Made by a program: the position numbers and the translations under genes
DNA from: Candidatus Eiseniibacteriota bacterium
Lineage (GTDB): Bacteria; Eisenbacteria; RBG-16-71-46
NCBI GenBank assembly: GCA_016178725.1
Contig: JACOSV010000018.1
Coordinates: 29,518 to 93,517 of the forward strand
Direction: 5' to 3'
DNA length: 64,000 nucleotides
Part shown: one piece after another, positions 9,634-19,799 of the stretch
Layout of the letters: every line of letters starts with the position of its first letter
How positions within the stretch are numbered: position 1 is the first letter of the stretch
The notes under the pieces: model-generated
What the model was told of the DNA's origin: nothing
What the model saw: the letters and a program-made list of their open reading frames with translations, nothing else
Databases searched by the model: none

Positions 9634-9977
9634 AGCAGCGGCAGGTGGAGAGCATCGCCATCCTCACCCCCAAGGGCTACTTGAGCGGCGGGGACGAAAC
9701 CGACGAGCTCGAGCGCGTCATCAAGACGCTGGGCGAGGGCGGAAACAAGAGCCTGATCATCAACCTGAGCGAGACCCAGCACCTCAACTCGACCGCGCTC
9801 GGCGTCCTCATCTCGGCCCACTCCAGCTACGTCCGCCGCGGCGGGCAGATGAAGCTCTGTGCCGTGGACAAGCGGATCGAAAACATCTTCGTCATCACCA
9901 AGCTGTCGCTCGTCTTCGACGTGTTCCCGAGCGAAGAGCAGGCGATCGCGAGCTTCGCGGAATCGAAGCCCGTCTAG
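9630..9977 (+). CDS. STAS-domain anti-sigma-factor-antagonist-like protein 1
   Basis: 115 aa; ATGA overlap with the TPR gene. The whole protein is a single STAS domain. The switch region reads HLNSTALGVL where SpoIIAA has DSSG, so a phosphorylatable Thr occupies the usual position. Such proteins are cytoplasmic partners of anti-sigma kinases or complex organisers. No kinase or phosphatase partner is encoded nearby. Two relatives are in the window (10005 and 60385); all share a GGDETD-type N-terminal motif. Confidence 0.82.
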   Translation: MKQRQVESIAILTPKGYLSGGDETDELERVIKTLGEGGNKSLIINLSETQHLNSTALGVLISAHSSYVRRGGQMKLCAVDKRIENIFVITKLSLVFDVFPSEEQAIASFAESKPV

Positions 9978-10004
9978 TCGCGGCCTCGGGGAGGGCATGA
10001 TCGC

Positions 10005-10364
10005 GTGGCGATCCGGCGCAGACAGATCGACAGCATCGTCATCCTGTATCCGAAGGGCAGCTTCTTCGGCGACCAGGAGACGGACGATCTGCAGAAGGCG
10101 ATCATGGACGAGGCGGCCGGCAGCAACACCCGGCTGGTCCTCAACATGACCGAGTGCCAGACGCTCAACTCGATCGCGATCGGCGCGCTGATGCGCGGCT
10201 ACTCGAACTACAAGGGGCGCGGCGGCGAGATCAAGCTGTGCGGTCTCGGCAAGCGCCTCCTGGATCTGTTCACGATGACCAAGCTGATCCGTGTTTTCGA
10301 CCACCACGCCACGGAGGAGCAGGCGCTCGCGGCGTTCGCCGCGGGGGCTGCGCCGCCGGTCTAG
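10005..10364 (+). CDS. STAS-domain protein 2
   Basis: 119 aa from GTG at 10005, preceded by GGGGAGGG. A single STAS domain, close to the third STAS protein at 60385 in its N-terminal half (GDQETDDLQKAIMDEAAGSNTRL). In the switch loop (TLNSIAIGAL) the normally phosphorylated position is Ile, so it may be locked in the unphosphorylated-like state or signal through the neighbouring Ser. It sits directly before the TolQ-type gene. Confidence 0.8.
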   Translation: MAIRRRQIDSIVILYPKGSFFGDQETDDLQKAIMDEAAGSNTRLVLNMTECQTLNSIAIGALMRGYSNYKGRGGEIKLCGLGKRLLDLFTMTKLIRVFDHHATEEQALAAFAAGAAPPV

Positions 10365-10379
10365 GAGGACACTCGCGCA

Positions 10380-11120
10380 ATGAGCCGTTTCATCGTTCCG
10401 CTCGGATTCAGCCTCGCCGCGATCGTCTCGATCGCGATCTGGTTCTTCCTCCCGCAGCTCGGCCCGCTCGGTGAGCAGATGAACAAGGGCGGACCCCTGG
10501 TCGCCGGGCTCATCCTGCTCGCGATCCTCCAGACGTCCTTCATCATCGAGCGCGTGTGGAGTCTGCGGAAGGCGGCCGGACGCGGCTCGCTGCCCGACTT
10601 CCTCAACAACGTGCGCAAGGCGCTCCACCGCAACGACGTGCCGGCGGCGATCCAGCTGTGCGGCCAGCAGCGCGGCTCGGCGGCGAACGTGATCCGCGCC
10701 GGCCTCGAGCGCTACCAGCAGGTGCAGGCCGAGGGTGCGCCGAAGGAGAAGGTGGTCGCGGAAACGCAGGCGGCGATCCAGGAGGCGAACGGCCTCGAGG
10801 TGCCGCTGCTCGAGCGCAACCTGATCGCGCTCTCGACCATCGCCTCGATCGCGACCATGGTGGGACTGCTCGGAACGGTGATCGGCATGATCCGCTCGTT
10901 CTCGGCCCTGGGCCACACGGGCGCCGTGGACGCCTCGAAGCTCGCGGTCGGCATCTCCGAGGCGCTCATCAACACGGCGGGCGGCCTGTTCGTCGCCATC
11001 GGGGGCATCGTCTCGTACAACGTGTTCGTGACCCGCGTCGATAACTTCAACTACATGATGGACGAGGCCTCGTACGAGGCCGTCCAGCTGCTCACCGCGT
11101 CGGTGGGCGACCGCCGCTAG
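10380..11120 (+). CDS. MotA/TolQ/ExbB-family proton channel
   Basis: 246 aa, AGGAGG upstream. An extra N-terminal membrane helix (IVPLGFSLAAIVSIAIWFF) precedes the usual three. The core signature is present: STIASIATMVGLLGTVIGMI and ISEALINTAGGLFVAIGGIV. It should form the proton-conducting pentamer in the inner membrane with the two ExbD/TolR proteins encoded downstream, driving a TonB-type protein. TolQ and ExbB cannot be told apart from sequence alone. Confidence 0.88.
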   Translation: MSRFIVPLGFSLAAIVSIAIWFFLPQLGPLGEQMNKGGPLVAGLILLAILQTSFIIERVWSLRKAAGRGSLPDFLNNVRKALHRNDVPAAIQLCGQQRGSAANVIRAGLERYQQVQAEGAPKEKVVAETQAAIQEANGLEVPLLERNLIALSTIASIATMVGLLGTVIGMIRSFSALGHTGAVDASKLAVGISEALINTAGGLFVAIGGIVSYNVFVTRVDNFNYMMDEASYEAVQLLTASVGDRR

Positions 11121-11132
11121 GGGAACGGAACG

Positions 11133-11621
11133 ATGCTCAAGAAGAAGCGCCGCATCGGCATCAGCATCGACATGACGCCGATGGTCGACGTCGCGTTCCT
11201 GCTCCTGATCTTCTTCATGTGCACGACGCAGTTCAAGCCGCCGGAAAAGGACAAGATCGTGCTGCCCGAGTCGAACTCCGAGGCGAAGTCGCCGGAGTCG
11301 GACATCATCACGATCGCGGTGACCGGTCCCAAGCCGGAGTACGCGAACCAGTCGCGCGTGCGCGTCGTGTACCGTCAGGGCGGCCAGGAAGTGACGCGCG
11401 AGCTGATGCCCGAGATGGTTCCGACCGATCTCGCCACCGTGCTCGCGAACGCCCGCGCGGCCAATCCCATGGCGCGCATGATCGTCAAGATGGACAAGGA
11501 TGCGACGTACGGGATCATGGCCGACATGATGAAGGCGCTGCAGGACGCCAAGGCGCCGCGCTTCAACGTCCAGACCGAGCTGGCCGGCAAGAAGGGCCTG
11601 TTCTCGGCCGCCGGAAAGTAG
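11133..11621 (+). CDS. ExbD/TolR-family protein 1
   Basis: 162 aa. One N-terminal membrane helix carries the essential proton-relay Asp (MTPMVDVAFLLLIFFM), followed by a periplasmic domain. It is the partner of the adjacent channel gene. It shares 37 identical nucleotides with the second ExbD gene around this motif but differs in the periplasmic part, so the two probably form a heterodimer or alternative rotors. Confidence 0.88.
   Translation: MLKKKRRIGISIDMTPMVDVAFLLLIFFMCTTQFKPPEKDKIVLPESNSEAKSPESDIITIAVTGPKPEYANQSRVRVVYRQGGQEVTRELMPEMVPTDLATVLANARAANPMARMIVKMDKDATYGIMADMMKALQDAKAPRFNVQTELAGKKGLFSAAGK
11164..11200 (+). repeat. 37-bp exact direct repeat within the two exbD genes
   Basis: Bases 11164-11200 recur exactly at 11725-11761. 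Both copies encode IDMTPMVDVAF of the transmembrane helix. This reflects paralogue conservation or gene conversion; it is not a mobile-element repeat. Confidence 0.8.
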
Positions 11622-11636
11622 AGGAGGTGAGCGACC

Positions 11637-12134
11637 ATGGGTGCTGTTGACGCCCCACAACCACGATCCAGCGGTAAGAAGAAGGGCAAGGGCATCCATC
11701 GGCCCAAGCGCCGTGTCGGTGTGCGCATCGACATGACGCCGATGGTCGACGTCGCGTTCCTCCTGCTCATCTTCTTCATGGTGACCACGGTGTTCCGCAC
11801 GCCGCAGGCGCTCGAGATCAACCTTCCGCCCGACAAGGACGTGAAGATCGAGGTCGCGCAGTCCAAGGTGCTCACGGTGCGGGTGCTCCCGGACAACCGT
11901 GCCTACTGGCGGCGCGGCGAGGATCCCTGGGCCCGCGTCGACGTCGGCAGCTTGAGCGCGGTGTTCAAGGTCTTCCACGGCAACAAGGACATCGTCGTCC
12001 TGATCAAGATCGACCGCGACGCGAAGTTCAACAACATGGTGAGCATCATCGACGAGCTGGATCTCGCGGGTCTGACGCGGTTCTCGCTCGCGACGCTCGA
12101 TCCCAACGAGAAGAAGGAGGTCGAGGCGCTGTGA
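11637..12134 (+). CDS. ExbD/TolR-family protein 2
   Basis: 165 aa, GAGGTGA upstream. A basic N-terminal tail (SGKKKGKGIHRPKRR) precedes the same Asp-containing helix, MTPMVDVAFLLLIFFMV. The periplasmic domain ends LAGLTRFSLATLDPNEKKEVEAL. It is a second rotor subunit for the TolQ/ExbB-type channel. The GTGA overlap with the TonB gene indicates translational coupling. Confidence 0.87.
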   Translation: MGAVDAPQPRSSGKKKGKGIHRPKRRVGVRIDMTPMVDVAFLLLIFFMVTTVFRTPQALEINLPPDKDVKIEVAQSKVLTVRVLPDNRAYWRRGEDPWARVDVGSLSAVFKVFHGNKDIVVLIKIDRDAKFNNMVSIIDELDLAGLTRFSLATLDPNEKKEVEAL

Positions 12135-12862
12135 GGTCGACGGCCGTGATGGACGAGCAGGAGAGTCTATTCAGCTTCATGCCCTACGGGGCGCCCGAGC
12201 TGAAGGAGGTGGCGCGGAAGTACATGTTCCGCGGCGTCCTCGTCGGCTGCGGAGCGTTCCTGGTCGTGTTCATTCTGTCGTTCGGGACCAACGTCTTCCT
12301 GAGCCACCGGCCGCACGAGACGAGCGTCATCGTCGTGCCGTATCGCGAGCTCGCCGCGCCGCCGCCGCTCACGCAGGACGCGCCGCCGCCGCAGGTGCAG
12401 GTCGCGGGGCCGGTGACGCCGCCTACGGTCGGCGTCGCGGTGCCGGTGCCGGACGCCGAGGCGCCGCCGGAGCAGACGATCGCCTCGCAGGAGGAGATCG
12501 CGCAGGTGACGCCGGGCGTTTCGTCGGGACAGGGCGAGCTGGTCGTCGCGCCGCCGACGGACGAGGAGCTGCCCAAGTTCGGCGAGTACGTCTACGTCGA
12601 GGAGCTTCCCGAGGCGATCACCAAGGTGCAACCCGAGTACCCCGAGATCGCGCGGTCGGCCAACGTCGACGGCACGGTGATGATCCAGGCGCTGGTCGGC
12701 AAGGACGGCAGGGTCAAGGACACGAAGGTGGTCAACTCCATCGCGATGCTCGACGCGTCCGCGGTGGCGGCGGTCAAGCAGTGGGTGTTCAAGCCGGCGC
12801 TATCGAACAACAAGCCCGTCGCGGTGTGGGTGGCCGTCCCGGTGCGCTTCTCGCTGCACTGA
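12131..12862 (+). CDS. TonB-family energy transducer
   Basis: 243 aa from GTG 12131 (an in-frame ATG at 12149 is an alternative). One membrane helix (GVLVGCGAFLVVFILSFGTNVFL) is followed by a Pro/Glu-rich periplasmic linker and a C-terminal TonB domain (VQPEYPEIARSANVDGTVMIQALVGKDGRV, then VKQWVFKPAL). It links the proton channel to an outer-membrane or periplasmic partner. It is the last gene of the operon, before a terminator. No TonB-dependent receptor is in the window, so its client is unknown. Confidence 0.88.
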   Translation: MRSTAVMDEQESLFSFMPYGAPELKEVARKYMFRGVLVGCGAFLVVFILSFGTNVFLSHRPHETSVIVVPYRELAAPPPLTQDAPPPQVQVAGPVTPPTVGVAVPVPDAEAPPEQTIASQEEIAQVTPGVSSGQGELVVAPPTDEELPKFGEYVYVEELPEAITKVQPEYPEIARSANVDGTVMIQALVGKDGRVKDTKVVNSIAMLDASAVAAVKQWVFKPALSNNKPVAVWVAVPVRFSLH

Positions 12863-12877
12863 TATCGCGCGTTTCGT

Positions 12878-12916
12878 AACGCCCCGCCCGGCGATCCGCG
12901 GCGGGGCGTTGCTTTT
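12878..12916 (+). terminator. Rho-independent terminator of the Tol/Ton operon
   Basis: The 11-bp stem AACGCCCCGCC / GGCGGGGCGTT with an 11-nt loop is followed by GCTTTT. It lies 15 bp after the TonB-gene stop. Confidence 0.85.
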
Positions 12917-12937
12917 GCCGCGCCGGTCCCGGTGGCG

Positions 12938-12967
12938 TTGACCCCTTGCGGCGCGCCTCCGTATCTT
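12938..12967 (+). promoter_or_regulatory. Predicted promoter of the YIP1-type gene
   Basis: TTGACC (12938-12943), an 18-bp spacer and TATCTT (12962-12967), just after the terminator and 61 nt before the ATG at 13029. Confidence 0.45.
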
Positions 12968-13028
12968 GTCTCGTTCCCGACCGTGGTCTCCCGGGGTCCG
13001 GGCCGCCATCCCCATCAGGAGGACTTCC

Positions 13029-13805
13029 ATGGAGTCGCCCCCCAACACGCCCCTGACCGCGCCGGCGCCCGATGCCGGCGCCGCAGCGCCGAACCTCTCG
13101 CCGTTCCAGCGCGCGATCGCGATCTTCGCCCGTCCGACGGCCGCCTGGAGCGGCCTCGACACGCACGCGCAGTGGTGGTTCCCGCTGATCATCATGATCG
13201 TCTTTGCCGCGTGCTTCTCGACCGTGCTCCACGACCGCGCGCTCATGCCGATGTTGAGCGAGCAGTGGGAGCAGTCGGTGGCGGACGGCAAGATGACCGC
13301 GCAGCAGGTGGATAAGATGGAGCAGATGATGGGCGGTCCGACGGGCAAGGCCATCGCCGTCGTCCAGCAGGCCGTGGCGTGGCCGATCATCATGCTCATA
13401 TCGGCGCTGCTGATCTGGTTCGGCGCGGGATTCGTGCTCGGGACCAAGTTCCGCTACCGACTCGCGCTCGAGACCGTCGCATGGTCGTCACTCATCACGA
13501 TTCCGGGGCAGGTGCTCGCCGGGGCGCTCATGTGGAGCCGCGAAACGATGAAGGGCATCCACACCGGCTTCGGCATCCTGCTGCCCGACGATCCGTCGAA
13601 CAAGCTGCTGGTCGGCCTCGGCATCTTTCTCGACGCGATCGGCCCGCTCTCGCTCTGGTATCTGGCGGTGGTGATCATCGGCGCGGCGGCGCTGTCGGGG
13701 GCGAAGCGCTCGTCGGTCGCCTGGGTGATCGGCGGGATCTACATCGTGCTCATGCTCTTCTTCAGCGTGCTCGGCGGCATGTTCAGCCGGGGCGCAGGCA
13801 GTTGA
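13029..13805 (+). CDS. YIP1-family multi-pass membrane protein
   Basis: 258 aa from the ATG at 13029, preceded by AGGAGG. The cytoplasmic N-terminus has the SPFQRAIAIFARPTAAW signature seen in bacterial YIP1-family proteins. Hydrophobic helices follow near residues 48-63, 116-138, 155-170, 195-225 and 230-252. The family's bacterial role is not established. It precedes the TolC-MacA-ABC exporter genes by 93 bp and may be co-transcribed. Confidence 0.7.
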   Translation: MESPPNTPLTAPAPDAGAAAPNLSPFQRAIAIFARPTAAWSGLDTHAQWWFPLIIMIVFAACFSTVLHDRALMPMLSEQWEQSVADGKMTAQQVDKMEQMMGGPTGKAIAVVQQAVAWPIIMLISALLIWFGAGFVLGTKFRYRLALETVAWSSLITIPGQVLAGALMWSRETMKGIHTGFGILLPDDPSNKLLVGLGIFLDAIGPLSLWYLAVVIIGAAALSGAKRSSVAWVIGGIYIVLMLFFSVLGGMFSRGAGS

Positions 13806-13898
13806 ACGCTTGCAACTTTCACGGATCGGTCGCGTAAGCAGGGCACGCCCCCGGGGATCCGCCCCGCGAGTGGCCAATCAACGTCTCGGAGATCGCGC

Positions 13899-15275
13899 AT
13901 GAGCACGAAGGCATTGTGGCGGGTCGGGGCCGTCCTGGCGCTGGCCGTGACGCTCGGGGCCCGCACCGCGGCGGCCGCACCGCTGACCGCGGACGGCGCG
14001 GTGAAGGTGGCGCTCCAGAAGAGCACCGAGATGCTCAACGCCGAGGCGGGCGTCATACAGGCGAAGGCGAGCCTGACCGGCGCGTACGGCGGTCTGCTTC
14101 CGACATTCTCGGTCGGCGCCGGTCGCAGTGACGGCCGCACCAACGGCTCGTTCGGCCAGTCCGCGGTGAGCTTCCTTCCCAACGGCGATCCTTTCCTCGC
14201 GACCGGTTCGCGCTTCAACAGCAGCGCCACGACGCTCTCCGGCAGCTGGAGCATCCTGAGCCTCGGCTCCTGGGCGCAGCGCTCGGCCGCGTCGCACGGC
14301 ATGCGCTCGGCGCAGTTCACCCGCCAGGCCACGCGGAACGACGTGGCGCTCGCCACGCGCCGCCAGTTCTACGGCGTGGTGCAGGCGATCAAGCTGGCCG
14401 AGGTGGCGACCGGAGCGCTCAAGCGTTCCCGTGACGACGAGCGGCGCGTGAACGCGATGTTCCAGGTGGGATCGGTGTCCAAGAGCGATCTCCTCAAGGC
14501 CCAGGTCGCCACGGCGCAGGCGGAGCTCGACTCGATCACCGCCGACCACGCGATCATCGACCAGCGCATCGCGCTCGCGGAGCAGATGGGCGTGATCGAG
14601 CCGGAGCTCGGCGCGGTCGACACGGTGCTGGTCGCGACGCCGGCGAGCTACGACGAGGCGGCGATCCTCTCCGAGGCCTCGCGCGGCCGGCCCGATCTCG
14701 TTGCGGCCGAGGGCTCGCTGCGCTCGGCTCGGGCGAGCGTGGCGGCGGCGCGGCTGGCGCGCCTGCCGTTCGTGAGCGCCACGGGCAGCGCCAGCTTCAA
14801 CTCGCGCCAGTTCTCGACCGTGAGCGGCACCGATCTCAAGCTCGGTCAGGCGCTGGCGCTCCAGCTGCCCGCGAGCGGCTCCAATAGCTCGTGGCGCACG
14901 ACCGTCTCGGTGAGCTGGGACCTGTTCGACCTCGCCGGCATCGACGCGCGCATCGGCTCGAGCCGCGCCGGAGAGATCCGCGCGCAGGCGGCGTACGACG
15001 CGCTCAAGCGCAACCTCGCGAGCGAGGTGCATCAGTCGCTGCTCGCGTACAACGAGGCGCTGGCGCAGAACAACGTGGCGCAGCGCGGACTCGAATCCGC
15101 GACCGAGAACCTCAAGCTGACGCAGGAGAAATACAACGTCGGATCCGCCACGATCCTCGAGTTGATCGACGCGCAGGTGCAGCTGCAGACCGCGCAGAGC
15201 AACGTCGTCAAGGCACTGGCCGCCATCCGCGTCGCCGAGGCGCAGGTCAATCGCGTCCGCGGCCACGGTGAGTAG
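13899..15275 (+). CDS. TolC-family outer-membrane efflux protein
   Basis: 458 aa. A signal peptide (LALAVTLGARTAAAA) is followed by two OEP repeats: long coiled-coil helices (QAKASLTGAYGGLLP; VGSVSKSDLLKAQVATAQAEL; YNVGSATILELIDAQVQLQTAQSNVVKA). It should form the trimeric outer-membrane channel of the tripartite exporter encoded by the next four genes. The family match is clear; the substrate is not. Confidence 0.9.
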   Translation: MSTKALWRVGAVLALAVTLGARTAAAAPLTADGAVKVALQKSTEMLNAEAGVIQAKASLTGAYGGLLPTFSVGAGRSDGRTNGSFGQSAVSFLPNGDPFLATGSRFNSSATTLSGSWSILSLGSWAQRSAASHGMRSAQFTRQATRNDVALATRRQFYGVVQAIKLAEVATGALKRSRDDERRVNAMFQVGSVSKSDLLKAQVATAQAELDSITADHAIIDQRIALAEQMGVIEPELGAVDTVLVATPASYDEAAILSEASRGRPDLVAAEGSLRSARASVAAARLARLPFVSATGSASFNSRQFSTVSGTDLKLGQALALQLPASGSNSSWRTTVSVSWDLFDLAGIDARIGSSRAGEIRAQAAYDALKRNLASEVHQSLLAYNEALAQNNVAQRGLESATENLKLTQEKYNVGSATILELIDAQVQLQTAQSNVVKALAAIRVAEAQVNRVRGHGE

Positions 15276-15299
15276 GCGGATGGAAGGAGCGCGTATCCG

Positions 15300-16583
15300 A
15301 TGAAGAAGAAATGGCTGTGGATCGCCCTTGCGGGCGTGCTGGTGATCGTGCTCGTGGTCGCGAACATCGCCCGGACCTCGGGCGGCAAGGTGGAAGGCGT
15401 CCAGCTCGCCCGGCTGCGCGTCGAGGACGTGACGTCGCGGGTCAAGGCGCCGGGCAAGATCGAGCCGAAGACGCAGGTCAAGATCAGCGCCGACGTGCCG
15501 GGCAAGATCATCCGGCTCGCCGTGGCCGAGGGCGACCGCGTGCGCACCGGGCAGCTGCTGCTGCAGCTCGACGACACGCAGTACCGTGCGATCTTCAATC
15601 AGTCGAAGGCGAACCTGGCCGCGGCGCAGGCCCGGCTCAAGGATGCGCGCGCGACCCTCAAGGTGGACGAGGACAACTACGTCCGCCAGCGGTCGCTGTT
15701 CGAGCAGAAGCTGCTCTCGCAGGCGGAGTGGGACCGCGCCGCGGCGACCATCGAAACCGCGCGATCCGCGGCGGCCTCGGCCCAGGAAGACGTCACACGC
15801 AGCGAGGCGATGCTGGCCGCATCCAACGACAACCTCAACAAGACGCACTTCGTCGCCCCGTTCGACGGCGTAGTCAGCGCGCTCGACGTCGAGCAGGGTG
15901 AGATCGTGATGACCGGCACCATGAACAATCCGGGCACGCAGATCATGGTGGTCTCCGACCTCTCGCGCATGCAGGTCCGCGCCGACGTCGACGAGGCGGA
16001 CGTGGTGGACATCCGTATCGGCCAGAAGGCCAGGATCAAGGTGGATGCGCTGCCCGACACTCTGTTCGACGGCACGGTGACCGAGATCGGCAACACGGCG
16101 AAGCGGACGATCACCGCCGGCAGCGAAGGGCAGACGAATTTCGAGGTCCACGTCGTGTTCGACCACACGGTGCCGGCGGTGCGGCCGGGGATGACCGCCG
16201 ACGTGGAGGTGCAGACGGGCACGCACGCCAAGGCCAAGGCCGTGCCGATCCAGGCGGTCGTCGTGCGCACCGAGCGCGAGCTGCAGAAGGCGATGCGCAA
16301 GACCGCGGGGCGCAGCAAGCCCAGGCCCGGCGATGCCGCCGCGGACGAGGACACGGTGGGCAAGAAGGACAAGGAGGTCACCGGCGTCTTCGTCGAGAAG
16401 AACGGCGTCGTGACGTTCGTGCCGGTCAAGGCCGGGATCGCCAGCGAATCGATGATCGAGGTGACCGGCGACGTGAAGGAAGGCGACATGGTGGTGTCCG
16501 GGCCGTACAAGGCGCTGCGCGAGCTCAAGCCCGGCGCCAAGGTCAAGCGCGAGGAAGCGGCCGGCGTTCGGAAGAAGGGCTGA
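15300..16583 (+). CDS. MacA-like periplasmic adaptor (HlyD/RND membrane-fusion family)
   Basis: 427 aa. An N-terminal membrane anchor (KKKWLWIALAGVLVIVLVVAN), then barrel-sandwich/lipoyl halves (VSADVPGKI-like IKISADVPGKIIRLAVAEGDRV and HFVAPFDGVVSALDVEQGE) flank an alpha-helical hairpin. A beta-barrel and membrane-proximal domain follow. A charged Lys/Asp insertion (about residues 340-362) interrupts the C-terminal domain. It bridges TolC and the ABC permeases. Confidence 0.88.
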   Translation: MKKKWLWIALAGVLVIVLVVANIARTSGGKVEGVQLARLRVEDVTSRVKAPGKIEPKTQVKISADVPGKIIRLAVAEGDRVRTGQLLLQLDDTQYRAIFNQSKANLAAAQARLKDARATLKVDEDNYVRQRSLFEQKLLSQAEWDRAAATIETARSAAASAQEDVTRSEAMLAASNDNLNKTHFVAPFDGVVSALDVEQGEIVMTGTMNNPGTQIMVVSDLSRMQVRADVDEADVVDIRIGQKARIKVDALPDTLFDGTVTEIGNTAKRTITAGSEGQTNFEVHVVFDHTVPAVRPGMTADVEVQTGTHAKAKAVPIQAVVVRTERELQKAMRKTAGRSKPRPGDAAADEDTVGKKDKEVTGVFVEKNGVVTFVPVKAGIASESMIEVTGDVKEGDMVVSGPYKALRELKPGAKVKREEAAGVRKKG

Positions 16584-16586
16584 TCG

Positions 16587-17291
16587 ATGCTCATCAGCAT
16601 CCGCGACCTGCACCGCGTCTACGAGGTCGGCACCGAGAAGGTCCACGCACTGAACGGCGTCTCGCTCGACATCGCGCAGAACGAATACGTCGCGATCATG
16701 GGCCCGTCGGGCTCGGGCAAGTCGACGCTCATGAACATCATCGGCTGCCTCGATACGCCCTCGAGCGGCTCGTACCGGCTCAAGGACCACGAGATCGGCT
16801 CGATGTCCGACGACGAGCTGGCGCGCATCCGGAACATGGAGATCGGCTTCGTGTTCCAGACCTTCAACCTCCTCGCGCGCGCCGACGCCCTGCACAACGT
16901 CGAGCTGCCGCTGGTCTACGCCGGCGTCAAGCACGAGGAGCGGCGCAAGCGGGCGCGTGAAGCGATCGATCTCGTGGGCCTCTCCGACCGCATGAAGCAC
17001 AAGCCGAACGAGCTCTCCGGCGGGCAGCGGCAGCGCGTCGCGATCGCGCGCGCGCTGGTGAACAAGCCGAGCATCATCCTCGCCGACGAACCGACCGGAA
17101 ACCTCGACACCGCGACCGGCGAGGAGATCATGGCGGCGTTCAAGAACATCTGGCAGCAGGGCAACACCGTGATCCTGGTCACGCACGAGCCCGACATCGC
17201 CGGGCATGCCAACCGCGTCGTCCGCATGCGCGACGGCAAGATCGAGAGCGACGTGCAGCAGACGGCCTCCGTGATGGGAGCGAGGCGATGA
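16587..17291 (+). CDS. ABC transporter ATPase, MacB/LolD type
   Basis: 234 aa. Walker [10 protein letters not shown], signature [15 protein letters not shown], Walker [13 protein letters not shown], and the switch His in LVTHEPDIA. In E. coli MacB the ATPase is fused to the permease; here it is a separate protein serving two permease genes. It overlaps the first permease gene by 4 bp. Confidence 0.93.
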   Translation: MLISIRDLHRVYEVGTEKVHALNGVSLDIAQNEYVAIMGPSGSGKSTLMNIIGCLDTPSSGSYRLKDHEIGSMSDDELARIRNMEIGFVFQTFNLLARADALHNVELPLVYAGVKHEERRKRAREAIDLVGLSDRMKHKPNELSGGQRQRVAIARALVNKPSIILADEPTGNLDTATGEEIMAAFKNIWQQGNTVILVTHEPDIAGHANRVVRMRDGKIESDVQQTASVMGARR

Positions 17292-18505
17292 ACCTGCGCG
17301 AGAGCTCGGGCATCGCGCTCGCCGCGCTGCGCGCGAACAAGATGCGCTCGTTCCTGACGTTGCTCGGCACCATCATCGGCGTGATGTCGGTGATCGCGGT
17401 GCTCTCGTTCGTCGAGGGACTCAACCGCTTCGTCTCGGAGAAGCTGCTCAACGCCGGCGCCAACGTCTTCTACGTCGACCCGTACGGCCTCGTCACCAGC
17501 CAGGAGGCGTGGGAGAAGGTCAAGGACAACCCGGTCATCACGCTCGACGACGCCGACGCGCTGCACGGCTCGGTGCCCCATGCCTCGATCATCATCGCCC
17601 AGTCGGGAACGAACGGCTCGGCGCACTACCGGGGCAAGGAGGTCAAGAACGTCTCGATCAAGGGCAGCGGCCCGGGCTACGAGATCATCGACGACCTGAC
17701 CATCGCCGAGGGGCGGCAGCTCACCGAGCTCGACGACCAGCGACGTCGCATGGTGTGCGTGATCGGCTCCGATGTCGTGGACGAGCTGTTCCCCAACGCG
17801 GACCCGGTCGGCAAGGAGATCCGCCTCGGCTCCGAGAGCTACGAAGTCGTGGGCGTCATCGCGTCGAAGGGCAAGCTGTTCGGCCAGAGCCAGGACCGCT
17901 TCGCGACGATTCCGATCCGCACGTTCCAGAAGTTCAAGCAAAAGCGCGGCAACTTCGGCATCGCGGTCAAGACCATCGACCAGGCATCGATGCCGGTGGC
18001 CGAGCAGGAGGTGCGCAACCGCCTGCGCGGGCTGCGCCATCTGCGCCCCGGTCAACCGGACAACTTCGGCATCACCACCTCCGAGAACGTGATGGAGCTC
18101 TACCAGAACCTGACCGGGGGGATCTTCGTGGTCACGGTCGGCGTCGCCGCGATCTCGCTCCTGGTCGGCGGCATCGTGATCATGAACATCATGCTGGTTT
18201 CGGTGACCGAGCGGACGCGCGAGATCGGCATCCGCAAGGCCATGGGGGCGAAGCGCCGCGACATCCTGACGCAGTTCCTGGTCGAGGCGACGACGCTCTC
18301 GATGACCGGCGGACTCATCGGCGTCCTGAGCGGGATCGGCATCGCCATGCTCGTCGGTGCGGTATCGCCGCTCCCGGCCGCGGTGAGTTGGCCGGCGGTC
18401 GCGATGGGGATCACCATGTCCGGGTTGATCGGCATCTTCTTCGGTTCATTCCCGGCGTGGCGGGCTTCGCGCCTCGATCCGATCGACGCGCTCCGCTACG
18501 AATAG
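17288..18505 (+). CDS. MacB/FtsX-type ABC permease 1
   Basis: 405 aa. The N-terminal helix ([23 protein letters not shown]) is followed by a large periplasmic MacB-PCD domain, then three helices with the FtsX motif ([28 protein letters not shown]). The C-terminus [17 protein letters not shown] is the family end signature. It is a homologue of the next gene and probably forms a heterodimer with it. Confidence 0.92.
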   Translation: MNLRESSGIALAALRANKMRSFLTLLGTIIGVMSVIAVLSFVEGLNRFVSEKLLNAGANVFYVDPYGLVTSQEAWEKVKDNPVITLDDADALHGSVPHASIIIAQSGTNGSAHYRGKEVKNVSIKGSGPGYEIIDDLTIAEGRQLTELDDQRRRMVCVIGSDVVDELFPNADPVGKEIRLGSESYEVVGVIASKGKLFGQSQDRFATIPIRTFQKFKQKRGNFGIAVKTIDQASMPVAEQEVRNRLRGLRHLRPGQPDNFGITTSENVMELYQNLTGGIFVVTVGVAAISLLVGGIVIMNIMLVSVTERTREIGIRKAMGAKRRDILTQFLVEATTLSMTGGLIGVLSGIGIAMLVGAVSPLPAAVSWPAVAMGITMSGLIGIFFGSFPAWRASRLDPIDALRYE

Positions 18506-18508
18506 CCG

Positions 18509-19774
<1,266 letters not shown>

Positions 19775-19799
19775 CGGCGCGAACGGCACATCCGGTTTT

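Noticed and set aside
9570-11978. 802-aa minus-strand ORF
   Set aside because: Antisense to the STAS/TolQ/ExbD genes; composition of a shadow frame.
13878-17207. 1109-aa minus-strand ORF
   Set aside because: Antisense to TolC, MacA and the ABC ATPase, which have clear family motifs. His/Arg/Leu-rich shadow typical of high-GC DNA.
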